From NCBI GenBank assembly GCA_031277805.1, contig JAITLR010000009.1, positions 558,001 through 622,000 on the forward strand: a DNA stretch of 64,000 nt, given 5' to 3'. The notes under the pieces were generated by a model, which was not told the origin of the DNA, searched no databases, and was given only the letters and a program-made list of their open reading frames with translations. This document shows positions 32,688 to 41,576 of this stretch, in pieces. Position numbers and translations under genes: made by a program. The stretch is from Comamonas sp. GTDB lineage: Bacteria; Pseudomonadota; Gammaproteobacteria; Burkholderiales; Burkholderiaceae_C. Positions within the stretch are counted from its first letter, which is position 1; each line of letters starts with the position of its first letter.

Positions 32688-34760
32688 ATGCACGCACTGT
32701 TTGAAGAAGCCGGCAAATTTCTGGCCGGACGCATCCTCTCTGAAGCCGAGTCCTCTGCCCAGGTCGAACTGGACTCGGGCAAGCGGGTCAAGGTCAAGGC
32801 CGCCAATATTCTGCTCAAGTTCGAGAAGCCCGCTCCTGCCGAGCTGATGGCCCAGGCCCAGGGCCAGGCCGCCGAAATCGATCTGGACCTGGCTTGGGAA
32901 TTTGCGCCCGATGAGGAGTTCGGCTTCGCCGATCTGGCGCGTGACTATTTCTCCGAATCCGCCACGCTGGCCCAACAGGCCGGTGCGCTGTTCCGGCTCT
33001 ACGATGCCCCCCATTATTTCCGCCGTGCGGGCAAGGGCCGCTTCAAGAAGGCCCCCGCAGAAATCCTGCAGCAGGCACTGGCCGCCATCGAGAAGAAGAA
33101 GCTGATTCAGGCTCAGATCGACGGCTGGGCCGAAGAGCTGGGCCGCGGCGAATGTCCACAGGCCATTCGCGAACAGCTCTACAAGATTCTGTTCAAGCCC
33201 GACAAGAACGCTCCCGAGTACAAGGCTGTGGTCGAAGCCAGCCGCGCCACCAAGATGGCCCCGCTGGAGCTGCTGCACCGCGCAGGCGCCATCGACTCGT
33301 CCTACCAGTTCCACTGGAAGCGCTTCCTGTTCGACAACTTCCCCAAAGGCACGGGCTTCCCCGCCGTACAGGCACCTCAGCCACCGGCCGATCTGCCCGT
33401 GGCCGCTGTGCAGGCCTTCTCCATCGACGATTCGGCCACCACCGAAATCGACGATGCACTGTCCGTCACGGGCCTGGGCACGGGCACCGTGACCGTAGGT
33501 ATCCACATTGCCGCCCCAGGTCTGGCCATCACGCCCGGTGGTGAGCTGGACAAGCTGGGCCGCGCACGCCTGTCGACGGTCTATATGCCGGGCTACAAGA
33601 TCACCATGCTGCCCGATGACGTGGTGCATATCTACACACTGGACGAAGGCCGCTCCAACCCCGCCGTGTCGCTGTATGTGCAGATCAACGAGGAGACACT
33701 GGAAACGATTTCCAGCGAAACCCGTCTGGAGCGCGTGCCCGTGGAAGTCAACTTCCGCTACGACAAGCTCGACCATATCGTGACCGAGGAATGGCTGGCC
33801 GATCCATCCATTGAGATCGAAAACACGCCTGAGTCCTTGCTGGGCAAGCGCAAGGAGCTCACCTTTTTGCAGCGCTGGTCCAAGTTCCTCAAGGCCAATC
33901 GCGAAGTGGTGCGCGGCAAGCCCGAGAACTTCAACCGCCCGGACTACAACTTCCGCCTCGTCGGCAACGACGGCGCCGAACCCAACGGCAGCGAGCAGGT
34001 GCAGATCACCGTGCGCAAGCGCGGCGCGCCGCTGGACCTGATCGTGGCCGAGGCTGCCATCGTCGCCAACAGCACCTGGGGCCTGATGCTGGCCGAGCAC
34101 GGCGTGCCCGGCATCTATCGCAGCCAGGCCAGCCTGGCACCCGGCGTCAAGGTGCGCATGAGCACCAAGGCCCTGCCGCATGCCGGCATCGGCGTGAAAG
34201 CCTACTCCTGGGCCACCTCGCCGCTGCGCCGCTATGTGGATCTGGTCAATCAGTGGCAGATCATTGCCTGCGCCCGCCACGGCAAGACGGCGGCCCTGGC
34301 CGCCCCGTTCAAGCCCAAGGATGCCGAGCTGTTCGGCATCATCAGCAGCTTTGACGGCGCCTACAGTGCCTACAACGGCTATCAGGCCGGTATGGAGCGC
34401 TTCTGGACACTCAAGTATCTGGAGCAGAACGGCATTACCGAGCTGACGGCCAGCGTCTTCAAGGAAGGCCCCAACGGTTCCTTCCTGGTGCGCGCCGACA
34501 ATCTGCCGCTGGTGCTGCCCGTGCTGGGTGCGCAGAACCTGCCGCGCGGCGCCCATGTGCGCATCAGGCTCGGTGAGATCGACGAGATCTCGCTGGACAT
34601 CTCGGGCACGCTGATCGAGCGTCTGGATACCGAAGCCGAGGCTCAGGTCGAAGGCGATGACAGCGGTGACGACGATGATGACGCCGTCGCCGGCCCCATC
34701 TCCATTGCGGTGGACATGAACGATGCCGAGACCCCCGGTTCCGACTCAACGCAGTCCTGA
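32688..34760 (+). CDS. RNB-domain (RNase II family) exoribonuclease
   Basis: 690 residues from MHALFEEAGKFLAGRIL. An N-terminal 300-residue part of unclear fold is followed by the RNB catalytic domain starting FSIDDSATTEIDDALSV, where the four Asp ligands for magnesium lie, then HIAAPGLAI, GRARLSTVYMPGYKITMLP, RGKPENFNRPDYNF and SYATSPLRRYVDLVNQ-like YSWATSPLRRYVDLVNQWQ. The C-terminus has a short acidic tail (EGDDSGDDDDDAV). It should degrade RNA 3' to 5'. It differs from canonical RNase II and RNase R in its N-terminus, so I give no symbol. Followed after 27 bases by the TonB-like gene. Confidence 0.9.
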   Translation: MHALFEEAGKFLAGRILSEAESSAQVELDSGKRVKVKAANILLKFEKPAPAELMAQAQGQAAEIDLDLAWEFAPDEEFGFADLARDYFSESATLAQQAGALFRLYDAPHYFRRAGKGRFKKAPAEILQQALAAIEKKKLIQAQIDGWAEELGRGECPQAIREQLYKILFKPDKNAPEYKAVVEASRATKMAPLELLHRAGAIDSSYQFHWKRFLFDNFPKGTGFPAVQAPQPPADLPVAAVQAFSIDDSATTEIDDALSVTGLGTGTVTVGIHIAAPGLAITPGGELDKLGRARLSTVYMPGYKITMLPDDVVHIYTLDEGRSNPAVSLYVQINEETLETISSETRLERVPVEVNFRYDKLDHIVTEEWLADPSIEIENTPESLLGKRKELTFLQRWSKFLKANREVVRGKPENFNRPDYNFRLVGNDGAEPNGSEQVQITVRKRGAPLDLIVAEAAIVANSTWGLMLAEHGVPGIYRSQASLAPGVKVRMSTKALPHAGIGVKAYSWATSPLRRYVDLVNQWQIIACARHGKTAALAAPFKPKDAELFGIISSFDGAYSAYNGYQAGMERFWTLKYLEQNGITELTASVFKEGPNGSFLVRADNLPLVLPVLGAQNLPRGAHVRIRLGEIDEISLDISGTLIERLDTEAEAQVEGDDSGDDDDDAVAGPISIAVDMNDAETPGSDSTQS

Positions 34761-34787
34761 TTCACTTTTTTCCGTTCAAGCGCTGCC

Positions 34788-35648
34788 GTGAAACTGCCAA
34801 CCTCACTTCAACGACTGAGCACGCTGCAACTGGCATTGGGCGTCTCCATCGCCGTCCATGCCGTGCTGCTGACCGTCAAGTTCGTGGACCCGGAGCGCTT
34901 CGAGCGCGTGTTCCAGGATACGCCGCTGGAAGTCATCCTCGTCAACGCCCGCGCCAATGAAACGCCGGACAAGGCCCAGGCCATTGCCCAGACGGCACTG
35001 GCCGGAGGAGGTGACGCCGACAAGGGCCGGGCCACCAGCCCCATGCCCTACTCGGCGCTGACGGCCGTGGGCGATGACTTTGAGGAAAAACAGCGCCAGA
35101 TCGATGCCATGCAGCAGCAGCAAAATCAGCTGCTGACCCAGCTGCGCCAGCAGGTGTCCGCCCTGCCGCCACTCGATCCTCGCCTGTCCGCCGATGCCAA
35201 GGCCCAGGAAGCGCAGGAAGAGAAACGGCTGCAGCTCATCAAGATGCTGGCCGAAATCGAAAAGCGCATCAACGAAGAAAACGCACGCCCCAAGAAGCGC
35301 TACATCAGCCCTGCCACCAAGGAGGCCGTGTACGCCGTCTACTACGATGCGCTGCGCCGCAAGGTCGAGGACAAGGGCACGGAGAACTTCCCCGAGAACA
35401 AGGGCAAGAAGCTCTATGGCGAGCTGGTCATGATCCTGACCGTGAACCACGACGGTCATGTGCTCTCTACCGAAGTGGTGCAGGGCTCTGGCAATCGCAT
35501 GTTGGACACCCGCGCCGAAGCCATCGCCCGTGCCGCAGGCCCCTACGGTCACTTCGGTCCGGCCATGCGTGCCAAGGCCGATCAGATTGCGGTGGTTTCG
35601 CGCTTCAGATTCACCCGCGAGCAGACGCTGGAAACCAGCGTGCACTAA
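34788..35648 (+). CDS. TonB-like energy transducer / TonB C-terminal domain protein
   Basis: 286 residues from GTG at 34788. One N-terminal membrane helix (LALGVSIAVHAVLLTVKFV) typical of TonB (SxxxH pattern, with SIAVH), a coiled-coil, Gln/Glu-rich middle (about 95-165; QRQIDAMQQQQNQLLTQL) and a C-terminal TonB-like domain with LYGELVMILTVNHDGHVLSTEVVQGSGNRMLD. No exbB/exbD gene is nearby, so a role in outer-membrane energy transduction is uncertain; similar stand-alone genes sit between an RNB exonuclease and aroE in Comamonadaceae. Confidence 0.82.
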   Translation: MKLPTSLQRLSTLQLALGVSIAVHAVLLTVKFVDPERFERVFQDTPLEVILVNARANETPDKAQAIAQTALAGGGDADKGRATSPMPYSALTAVGDDFEEKQRQIDAMQQQQNQLLTQLRQQVSALPPLDPRLSADAKAQEAQEEKRLQLIKMLAEIEKRINEENARPKKRYISPATKEAVYAVYYDALRRKVEDKGTENFPENKGKKLYGELVMILTVNHDGHVLSTEVVQGSGNRMLDTRAEAIARAAGPYGHFGPAMRAKADQIAVVSRFRFTREQTLETSVH

Positions 35649-35757
35649 AAGGGCCCCAGGCTTGTCACCATGTGCACTGCGCTGCCTCCAAGGAGGCTCG
35701 CTTTATTGCCTTGGGGCGGCTCGGCGGCAATAAGCGTCCCCATCCACTGCCTTCGCC

Positions 35758-36642
35758 ATGACTATGACCAACCCCGAACACCCCAGCGCTGACCCATACT
35801 GCGTCATGGGCAACCCCGTTGCCCATAGCCGCTCCCCCTGGATTCATGCGCGCTTTGCCGAGCTGACAGGCCAGCCTGTCCACTACGAGCGGGCCCTGGT
35901 TCCACTGGACGGTTTTGCCGAATTTGTGCGTGACTTTGCGGCACGAGGCGGCAAGGGATGCAATGTGACCGTTCCCTTCAAGCTGCAGGCGGCCGAGCTG
36001 TCCACCAGCGCCAGCGAACGTGTGCGCCTGGCCGGAGCGGCCAACACTCTGGCCTTCAGCGCCAGCGGCATCCATGCCGACAACACCGACGGCCTGGGCA
36101 TCGTGGCCGATATCACCCGCAACGCCGGCGTACAGATTACCGGTCGTGATGTGCTGCTGCTGGGCGCTGGTGGCGCAGCGGCCGGCGCACTGGGTTCGCT
36201 GATCGAGCAAAAGCCCAGACGCATTGCTGTGGTCAACCGCACGCATGCCAAGGCTGTCGCCCTGGTGGATCAACATGCGGCCCTGGCAACGCTGCATAAA
36301 GTAGAGCTTATTGCGCTTGACAAGCAAGGGCTTGAGGCTGATTTGACTCAAAATTTCGACATCGTCATCAATGCCACGGCCAGCAGCCTGGCGGGTGCCG
36401 AAGTGCCTGCGCCGGCCTCCGTGCTGCGCTCCGGCAGCCTGGCCTACGACATGATGTACGGCCCGGCCGCCCAGCCCTTTCTGGATTGGGCCAGCAGCTA
36501 CGGCGCCATCGCACGTGACGGCCTGGGCATGCTGGTCGAGCAGGCTGCCGAATCCTTTGCGCTGTGGCGTGGCGTGCGCCCTCCATCGGCCCAGGTCCTG
36601 AGCGAACTGCGAGCCCTGCTCCAAGCCGAAGCCGCCCGCTGA
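35758..36642 (+). CDS. aroE: Shikimate dehydrogenase
   Basis: 294 residues. Reduces 3-dehydroshikimate with NADPH. Motifs: YCVMGNPVAHSRSPWIHARF (shikimate binding), GCNVTVPFK with the catalytic Lys, DNTDGLG with the Asp, the nucleotide loop GAGGAAAGAL, and VINATASSL; it ends with a normal C-terminal helix ALWRGVRPPSAQVL. A segment at 36291-36360 (HKVELIALDKQGLEADLTQNFD) is visibly AT-richer than its surroundings and resembles a dispersed repeat in frame. Follows the TonB-like gene by 109 bases; mtgA follows after 30. Confidence 0.95.
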   Translation: MTMTNPEHPSADPYCVMGNPVAHSRSPWIHARFAELTGQPVHYERALVPLDGFAEFVRDFAARGGKGCNVTVPFKLQAAELSTSASERVRLAGAANTLAFSASGIHADNTDGLGIVADITRNAGVQITGRDVLLLGAGGAAAGALGSLIEQKPRRIAVVNRTHAKAVALVDQHAALATLHKVELIALDKQGLEADLTQNFDIVINATASSLAGAEVPAPASVLRSGSLAYDMMYGPAAQPFLDWASSYGAIARDGLGMLVEQAAESFALWRGVRPPSAQVLSELRALLQAEAAR

Positions 36643-36672
36643 CCCGCTCTGTCACTCTGACTTATCCACACC

Positions 36673-37401
36673 ATGAAAGCCCTGGGCCGACTGCTGCTGC
36701 TTGTGCTTTGTGCGGGCTTGCTGCTGCAACTTTTTTTTGTAGCACGCATCGCCCTCATGGCCTGGGTTGACCCTGAATCGACCACCTATCAGCGTTCCGA
36801 AGCCTGGCAGTTGGCCCACAGCCCGGATGGCTTGCGCTGGCGCCAGCAGTGGGTGGATTACCGAAATATCTCCAGCAACCTCGCGCGGGCGGTGATAGCC
36901 TCCGAAGACGCGGGCTTCATGGAGCACCATGGCGTGCAGTGGGATGCCATCCAGAAGGCTTATCAGCGCAATGTCAAAGCCGAAGCCAGGGCGGAGCAAG
37001 CCGAAAAAGCAGGAAACAGCGGCAAACCCGCCAAGGTCTATGGCGGCTCCACCATCACTCAGCAACTGGCCAAGAATCTATTGCTCTCAGGTGAGCGCAA
37101 TATGCTGCGCAAAGGCCAGGAGCTGGTGCTGGCCCAGTTGCTGGAGCTGATGCTGGACAAGCGACGCATTCTGGAAATCTACCTGAACAACGTCGAATGG
37201 GGCCAGGGCGTCTTTGGTGCCGAAGCAGCCGCCCAGCATTACTTCCGCAAGAGTGCAGCACAGCTCAACGCCAGCGAAGCTGCCCGGCTGGCGGCCATGC
37301 TGCCCGCACCCAAACGCTTTGAAAAAATGCCGCAGTCGCGTTACCTGGCCGTGCGCACGCGCACCATCACACGCTACATTCCGATGATTAGTCCCCCCTG
37401 A
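36673..37401 (+). CDS. mtgA: Monofunctional biosynthetic peptidoglycan transglycosylase
   Basis: 242 residues with one N-terminal membrane anchor (about 5-30). The GT51 glycosyltransferase domain has AVIASEDAGFMEHHGVQW (catalytic Glu about residue 78), GGSTITQQLAKNLLLS, KGQELVLAQLLELMLDKRRILEIYLNNVEWG and GAEAAAQHYF. Polymerises lipid II. The normal catalytic body is complete, but an insert of about 12 residues (KAEARAEQAEKAG) follows the first motif. The last two Pro codons and the stop (CCC CCC TGA) form the beginning of a 3'-end repeat element. Confidence 0.94.
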   Translation: MKALGRLLLLVLCAGLLLQLFFVARIALMAWVDPESTTYQRSEAWQLAHSPDGLRWRQQWVDYRNISSNLARAVIASEDAGFMEHHGVQWDAIQKAYQRNVKAEARAEQAEKAGNSGKPAKVYGGSTITQQLAKNLLLSGERNMLRKGQELVLAQLLELMLDKRRILEIYLNNVEWGQGVFGAEAAAQHYFRKSAAQLNASEAARLAAMLPAPKRFEKMPQSRYLAVRTRTITRYIPMISPP

Positions 37402-37497
37402 GGCGCTTTGCCTGGGCGGCCCCGCGCCTTCCCCCAGGGGACGACACCTTCGCCTGGACGGCCCCGCCGCGAGGCGGCTCTTGCTCGGTGTCCCTAA
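37391..37497 (+). repeat. 3'-end GC-rich repeat, copy 4 (overlaps the mtgA stop)
   Basis: CCCCCCTGAGGCGCTTTGCC supplies the mtgA stop codon; then CCTTCCCCCAGGGGACGACACC and GCCGCGAGGCGGC follow, ending GCTCGGTGTCC. It is a longer variant that, like copies 6 and 7, includes the GACACC...GGTGTC outer stem. Confidence 0.75.
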
Positions 37498-37558
37498 GCA
37501 TGGACCATGCTCACTTCCGGCCATGGCATCCCGGCATAGGCGTGGATAATCCACAGCC

Positions 37559-38107
37559 ATGCGCATTCTAGGAATCGACCCCGGCCTGCAGACCACGGGC
37601 TTTGGCGTCATCGACATGGACGGTCAACGGCTGTCCTATGTGGCCAGCGGCACCATCCGCACCCACAAGATGGAGCTGGGCGACCTGCCCGGTCGCCTCA
37701 AGGTGCTGTTTGACGGCATCTCCGAAGTCGCTGCCCGCTACCAGCCCGAGGTGGCCTCGGTGGAAATCGTCTTTGTCAACGTCAACCCTCAGTCCACCTT
37801 GCTGCTAGGGCAGGCCCGAGGGGCTGCGCTGACGGCCCTGGTCAATGCCAATCTCACGGTTTCCGAGTACACCGCGCTGCAGATGAAAAAAGCCGTGGTC
37901 GGTCATGGCCGTGCCGCCAAGAACCAGATTCAGGAGATGGTCAAACGTCTGCTTCAGCTGCCCGGCTTACCCGGCCCCGATGCAGCCGACGCACTGGGGC
38001 TGGCCATCACCCATGCTCATGCCTCTGCCGCCATGAACCTGATGGCCAAATCCACGGAGCTGCACCGCAAGCAGCACGCCATGTATCGGGGTGGAAGAGT
38101 TTATTGA
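37559..38107 (+). CDS. ruvC: Holliday junction endonuclease RuvC
   Basis: 182 residues, [19 protein letters not shown]. Resolves Holliday junctions with RuvAB. Catalytic acidic residues lie in GIDPG (Asp7), [13 protein letters not shown] (Glu about 66) and [15 protein letters not shown]. It has the standard RuvC length and keeps the [24 protein letters not shown] segment. ruvA and ruvB are not in the window. The ATG is preceded by TGGATAATCCACAGCC with no clear Shine-Dalgarno. Confidence 0.95.
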   Translation: MRILGIDPGLQTTGFGVIDMDGQRLSYVASGTIRTHKMELGDLPGRLKVLFDGISEVAARYQPEVASVEIVFVNVNPQSTLLLGQARGAALTALVNANLTVSEYTALQMKKAVVGHGRAAKNQIQEMVKRLLQLPGLPGPDAADALGLAITHAHASAAMNLMAKSTELHRKQHAMYRGGRVY

Positions 38108-38109
38108 AT

Positions 38110-38200
38110 TCCCCCTGAGCCGCTTTGCGGCTTCCCCCAAAGGGGGACGGCAGCTTCGCCGCAGGGCGGCCTTTGCTTGCTGCCCCTGAGTTGGAGCTGA
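38110..38200 (+). repeat. 3'-end GC-rich repeat, copy 5 (downstream of ruvC)
   Basis: Starts four bases after the ruvC stop: CCCCCTGAGCCGCTTTGCGGCTTCCCCC, then AAAGGGGGACGGCAGC and GCCGCAGGGCGGC, ending TGCCCCTGAG. Orientation follows ruvC. Confidence 0.8.
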
Positions 38201-38215
38201 GCCTGCGCCCTGCGC

Positions 38216-38241
38216 AAAAAGCCGTGGCATGCCACGGCTTT
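38216..38241 (-). terminator. Intrinsic terminator of the RcnB-like gene
   Basis: On the minus strand AAAGCCGTGGC-AT-GCCACGGCTTT is an 11-bp near-palindromic stem followed by TT (five T in total). It starts 25 bases after the stop of the RcnB-like gene. Confidence 0.8.
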
Positions 38242-38265
38242 CGTCTGGGTCACGTGTTGACCGCT

Positions 38266-38682
38266 TTAGTAGTTGCCCAGCACCAGGGAAGCAATCACGC
38301 CCGTGGCGATGGCCACCAGCAGGTAGTCATTGCCGTTCTGAATCCAGTGATAGCCACGCGGCGGGGCCGACAAACGGTGCCCGCGCCAGTCGTTGACCAC
38401 ATAGTTGTAGCCCCGGTACTGAGGCGGCACACGCGAGCCGCGCACCCAGTTGTGATTGGGGCCAGCGCCGCGGTAGCCATCATGGCGGTCATAGCGCGAG
38501 TCATGACCGCGATCATTGCGGTGATCGTTACGACCACGGTCATCATGACGGCCACCATGGCGCATATCGTTCTGGCCATGGCCCGGAGGTGGGCCTGGCT
38601 GGGCATAGGCGGCCAGGCTGCCCAGGCCCATGCAGGCTGCAATGGAAGCGGAAAGAATGCGGGTTGTCCAGCGAGATGTCAT
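38266..38682 (-). CDS. RcnB-family periplasmic protein
   Basis: 138 residues. Signal peptide MTSRWTTRILSASIAACMGLG with cleavage after AYA, then a His/Arg/Asp-rich stretch (HGQNDMRHGGRHDDRGRND) and the RcnB domain: VPPQYRGYNYVVNDWRGHRLSAPPRGYHWIQNGNDYLLVAIATGVI. E. coli RcnB helps nickel and cobalt export; paralogues are numerous and mostly untested. Transcribed alone, with its own terminator. Confidence 0.85.
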   Translation of the reverse strand: MTSRWTTRILSASIAACMGLGSLAAYAQPGPPPGHGQNDMRHGGRHDDRGRNDHRNDRGHDSRYDRHDGYRGAGPNHNWVRGSRVPPQYRGYNYVVNDWRGHRLSAPPRGYHWIQNGNDYLLVAIATGVIASLVLGNY

Positions 38683-38884
38683 GGGATGTCCTCCTTTTCA
38701 ATCCTGGCAGGTAGAAAAACTTGCCATGGATTGCATGATCACCCAAATGGAGGTCTGGGCAATGCAGGACAGTTCTGCTTTACCCCTATTTTTCCCGCGC
38801 TTTACAAAGCAGAGACATGCTTACATTTTCCGAAAATTCATAGCAATCAATGCTTACTACATATGCGCAAATACCATTTTCACT

Positions 38885-39061
38885 TCAGATGATTCGTCCC
38901 ACAAACATCACGGCAAAGAAGGCCAGACCTGCAATCACCGTCCACTTGAACAGCAGAAAGCCGAAGCGTTTGTACTGCGCCTTGCCGGTTCCCAGATAGA
39001 AGGCAAAGCTCAGGGCAGAGGCCAATATCAGCAGGGTCGCCAGCCAGCGAAAGATCAGCAT
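38885..39061 (-). CDS. Small membrane protein downstream of lpxC
   Basis: 58 residues, MLIFRWLATLLILASALSFAFYLGTG...FLLFKWTVIAGLAFFAVMFVGRII. Two membrane helices joined by a basic KAQYKRF loop. The ATG lies ten bases after the lpxC stop with GAGCAGGGCG upstream, so it should be co-translated as the last gene of the dcw cluster. No known function; a small helper of the envelope enzymes is possible but not shown. Confidence 0.68.
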   Translation of the reverse strand: MLIFRWLATLLILASALSFAFYLGTGKAQYKRFGFLLFKWTVIAGLAFFAVMFVGRII

Positions 39062-39071
39062 ATCGCCCTGC

Positions 39072-39995
39072 TCACCATGCCTGCACGGGCATGGCAAACC
39101 CCTGAGGAGCCTGACGCTCGCTCTCGAAAGTCACGATCTCCCAGGTCTCGGGCTGCTCCATCATGGCCCGCAGCAGCTTGTTGTTGAGGCCGTGGCCCGA
39201 ACGAAAAGCGCTATAGGCTCCCAGAATTGGCTTGCCGATCAGATACAGGTCGCCGATGGCGTCGAGAATTTTGTGCTTGGCGAATTCATCGTCATAACGC
39301 AGGCCGTCGCTGTTGAGGACCTTGTAGTCGTCCATGACGATGGCGTTGTCCAGCCCGCCACCCAGCGCCAGGCCATTGTTGCGCAGCATCTCCACATCCT
39401 TGGTAAAGCCAAAGGTACGCGCACGCGCGATGTCACGGGTGTAGTTGTCCAGGCCCATGTCGAACTCCACGCATTGACCTGTCGAATCCACGGCAGGGTG
39501 GGCAAAGTCGATTTCAAAACGCAGCTTGAAGCCGTGATAGGGATCGAAACGCGCCCATTTGAGGTTCTGGCCCTCGCCTTCACGCACTTCCACTGGGGTC
39601 TTGATACGGATGAAGCGCTTGGGGGCCTTTTGCAACTCGATGCCAGCGCTTTGCAGCAGAAAGACAAAGGACGAGGAGGAGCCATCGAGAATCGGCACTT
39701 CCTCGGCCGTGATGTCCACGTAGAGGTTATCGATGCCCAGGCCCGCGCAGGCCGACATGATGTGCTCCACCGTATGCACCTTGGCACCGCCCGTGCCAAT
39801 GGTTGACGCCATGCGCGTATCGGTCACGGCCTCGGGGGAAATCGGAATATCCACAGGCTCAGGCAAATCCACCCGACGGAACACGATGCCGGTGTCAGGC
39901 TGGGCAGGGCGCAGCGTCAACTCGACGCGCTGGCCGCTGTGCAGACCCACGCCTACGGCACGGGAAATGGTCTTGATGGTGCGTTGCTGAAGCAT
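39072..39995 (-). CDS. lpxC: UDP-3-O-acyl-N-acetylglucosamine deacetylase
   Basis: 307 residues. Zinc enzyme for the committed step of lipid A synthesis. Zinc ligands in HTVEHIMSA (His78) and [15 protein letters not shown] (His and Asp about 237-241); the catalytic His in [38 protein letters not shown] and [18 protein letters not shown] are typical. Last conserved member of the dcw cluster. Between ftsZ and lpxC lie a 3'-end repeat and an 8-bp inverted repeat GACAACCC/GGGTTGTC (40013-40050), suggesting that lpxC also has its own start or leader control. Confidence 0.97.
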   Translation of the reverse strand: MLQQRTIKTISRAVGVGLHSGQRVELTLRPAQPDTGIVFRRVDLPEPVDIPISPEAVTDTRMASTIGTGGAKVHTVEHIMSACAGLGIDNLYVDITAEEVPILDGSSSSFVFLLQSAGIELQKAPKRFIRIKTPVEVREGEGQNLKWARFDPYHGFKLRFEIDFAHPAVDSTGQCVEFDMGLDNYTRDIARARTFGFTKDVEMLRNNGLALGGGLDNAIVMDDYKVLNSDGLRYDDEFAKHKILDAIGDLYLIGKPILGAYSAFRSGHGLNNKLLRAMMEQPETWEIVTFESERQAPQGFAMPVQAW

Positions 39996-40141
39996 CTGTG
40001 TATTTTAAATGGGACAACCCCGAGAAGGCGCTAGCCCACCCAGGGTTGTCTTAATCGCTGCGATACAGCGAACTGATGAAGGCCTCAGTGCTTAACGCGC
40101 CAGAGGGCTTTGCGGCTGACTCTCGAACACGGACGCACTCG

Positions 40142-40236
40142 GAGCCAGAGACACCGAGGAAGGGCCGCCCCGCACCGAAGGTGTCGTCCCCCTCCCGAAG
40201 AGAGAGGGGGAAGCGGCAAAGCCGCTCAGGGGGAGC
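40142..40236 (-). repeat. 3'-end GC-rich repeat, copy 6 (downstream of ftsZ)
   Basis: On the minus strand from the ftsZ stop: GCTCCCCCTGAGCGGCTTTGCCGCTTCCCCC, TCTCTC, TTCGGGAGGGGGACGACACC, then GGTGCGGGGCGGCC and GGTGTCTC. The longest clear form of the element with outer GACACC/GGTGTC pairing. Confidence 0.8.
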
Positions 40237-41430
40237 TTAGTCAGCCTGCTTGCGCAGGAACGCCGGAATTTCCACGTCGTCCATGCCGCCAGACGCCAAT
40301 GCGCTTACACGCTCCGAAGCCTGGGTGCGGTTGGTGCGCCAGACGCTTGGCACATTGGTGTTGGCCGTGCCGTAGTCCATGCCACCCAGGGGAGGCAGGC
40401 CCACAGCCACATTGTCGGTACCGGTACGCAGACCGCCTTGCACCACCTGGATGTTCTGGCGACGAGCGTTGGGACGCGACAGGCCGGTAGCCACCACGGT
40501 CACGCGGATTTCGTCACCCAGCGAATCGTCGTAGGCAGCGCCGTAGATCACATGCGCATCAGGCGAAGCGTAGGCGTTGATGGTGGACATGGCCAGGCGC
40601 GACTCGGACAGCTTCAGGCTGCCCTTGGCAGCCGTCACCAGCACCAGGACGCCCTTGGCGCCGGACAGGTCAATGCCTTCCAGCAGCGGGCATGCCACGG
40701 CCTGCTCGGCAGCGATGCGAGCGCGGTCGGGACCTGCGGCCTTTGCCGTGCCCATCATGGCCTTGCCGGGCTCGCCCATCACGGTGCGCACGTCTTCAAA
40801 GTCGACGTTCACATGGCCGTACTCGTTGATGATTTCGGCAATGCCGCCCACGGCGTTCTTCAGAACGTCGTTGGCATGGGCAAAAGCCTCATCCTGGGAG
40901 ATATCGTCACCCAGCACATCGAGCAGCTTTTCGTTGAGCACCACGATCAGCGAGTCCACATTCGCTTCCAGCTCGGACAGGCCGGCGTCAGCGTTCTGCA
41001 TGCGGCGACCGCCTTCCCACTCGAAAGGCTTGGTCACCACACCCACCGTCAGAATGCCCATTTCCTTGGCCACGCGCGCGATCACAGGAGATGCGCCCGT
41101 ACCAGTGCCACCACCCATGCCGGCCGTAATGAAGAGCATGTGCGCGCCTTCGATGGCGGCACGAATGTCTTCCACAGCCAGCTCAGCAGCTTCGCGACCC
41201 TTGTCAGGCTTGCTGCCTGCACCCAGACCACTACCACCCAGATGAATGGTGCGATGAGCACGGCTGCGCAGCAGAGCCTGCGCATCCGTGTTGGCGGTGA
41301 TGAACTCAACGCCTTGCACGCTGCGTTCAATCATGTGGTCAACGGCATTGCCGCCGCCGCCGCCGACGCCGATCACCTTGATCTGCGTACCTTGGTTGAA
41401 CTCTTCAACTTCAATCATGTCAATTGGCAT
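40237..41430 (-). CDS. ftsZ: Cell division GTPase FtsZ
   Basis: 397 residues. Forms the cytokinetic ring. Motifs: IKVIGVGGGGGNAVDHM (T1), the tubulin signature GMGGGTGTGASPVIA, and the catalytic T7 loop NVDFEDVRTVM. A variable linker of about 60 residues ends with the conserved C-terminal peptide DDVEIPAFLRKQAD that binds FtsA and ZipA. Transcribed after ftsA with a 146-base gap, which probably holds a further ftsZ promoter. Confidence 0.98.
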   Translation of the reverse strand: MPIDMIEVEEFNQGTQIKVIGVGGGGGNAVDHMIERSVQGVEFITANTDAQALLRSRAHRTIHLGGSGLGAGSKPDKGREAAELAVEDIRAAIEGAHMLFITAGMGGGTGTGASPVIARVAKEMGILTVGVVTKPFEWEGGRRMQNADAGLSELEANVDSLIVVLNEKLLDVLGDDISQDEAFAHANDVLKNAVGGIAEIINEYGHVNVDFEDVRTVMGEPGKAMMGTAKAAGPDRARIAAEQAVACPLLEGIDLSGAKGVLVLVTAAKGSLKLSESRLAMSTINAYASPDAHVIYGAAYDDSLGDEIRVTVVATGLSRPNARRQNIQVVQGGLRTGTDNVAVGLPPLGGMDYGTANTNVPSVWRTNRTQASERVSALASGGMDDVEIPAFLRKQAD

Positions 41431-41576
41431 GGTGGTGCTCCTGTTCTTTAGTGGTGGTTAGTCGCTGCTGAGGAAAATAAATCTGTGATTCGTGAGGCGG
41501 CCTAGGTCTTCGGCGTCTGAAACGCACGAAGTCCATCATGGGTGGACCGGTGATGAACATGCGATAGGTGCTCATG

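Noticed and set aside
32649-34556. A 635-codon open frame antisense to the RNB exonuclease
   Set aside because: Same reason: composition-driven shadow frame, no recognisable domain, and it covers the catalytic domain of the real gene.
36662-36670. Perfect DnaA box TTATCCACA just before mtgA (another at 6959-6967)
   Set aside because: Single isolated boxes of nine bases are expected by chance in 64 kb; there is no cluster, no AT-rich unwinding region and no dnaA or dnaN gene, so no origin is claimed.
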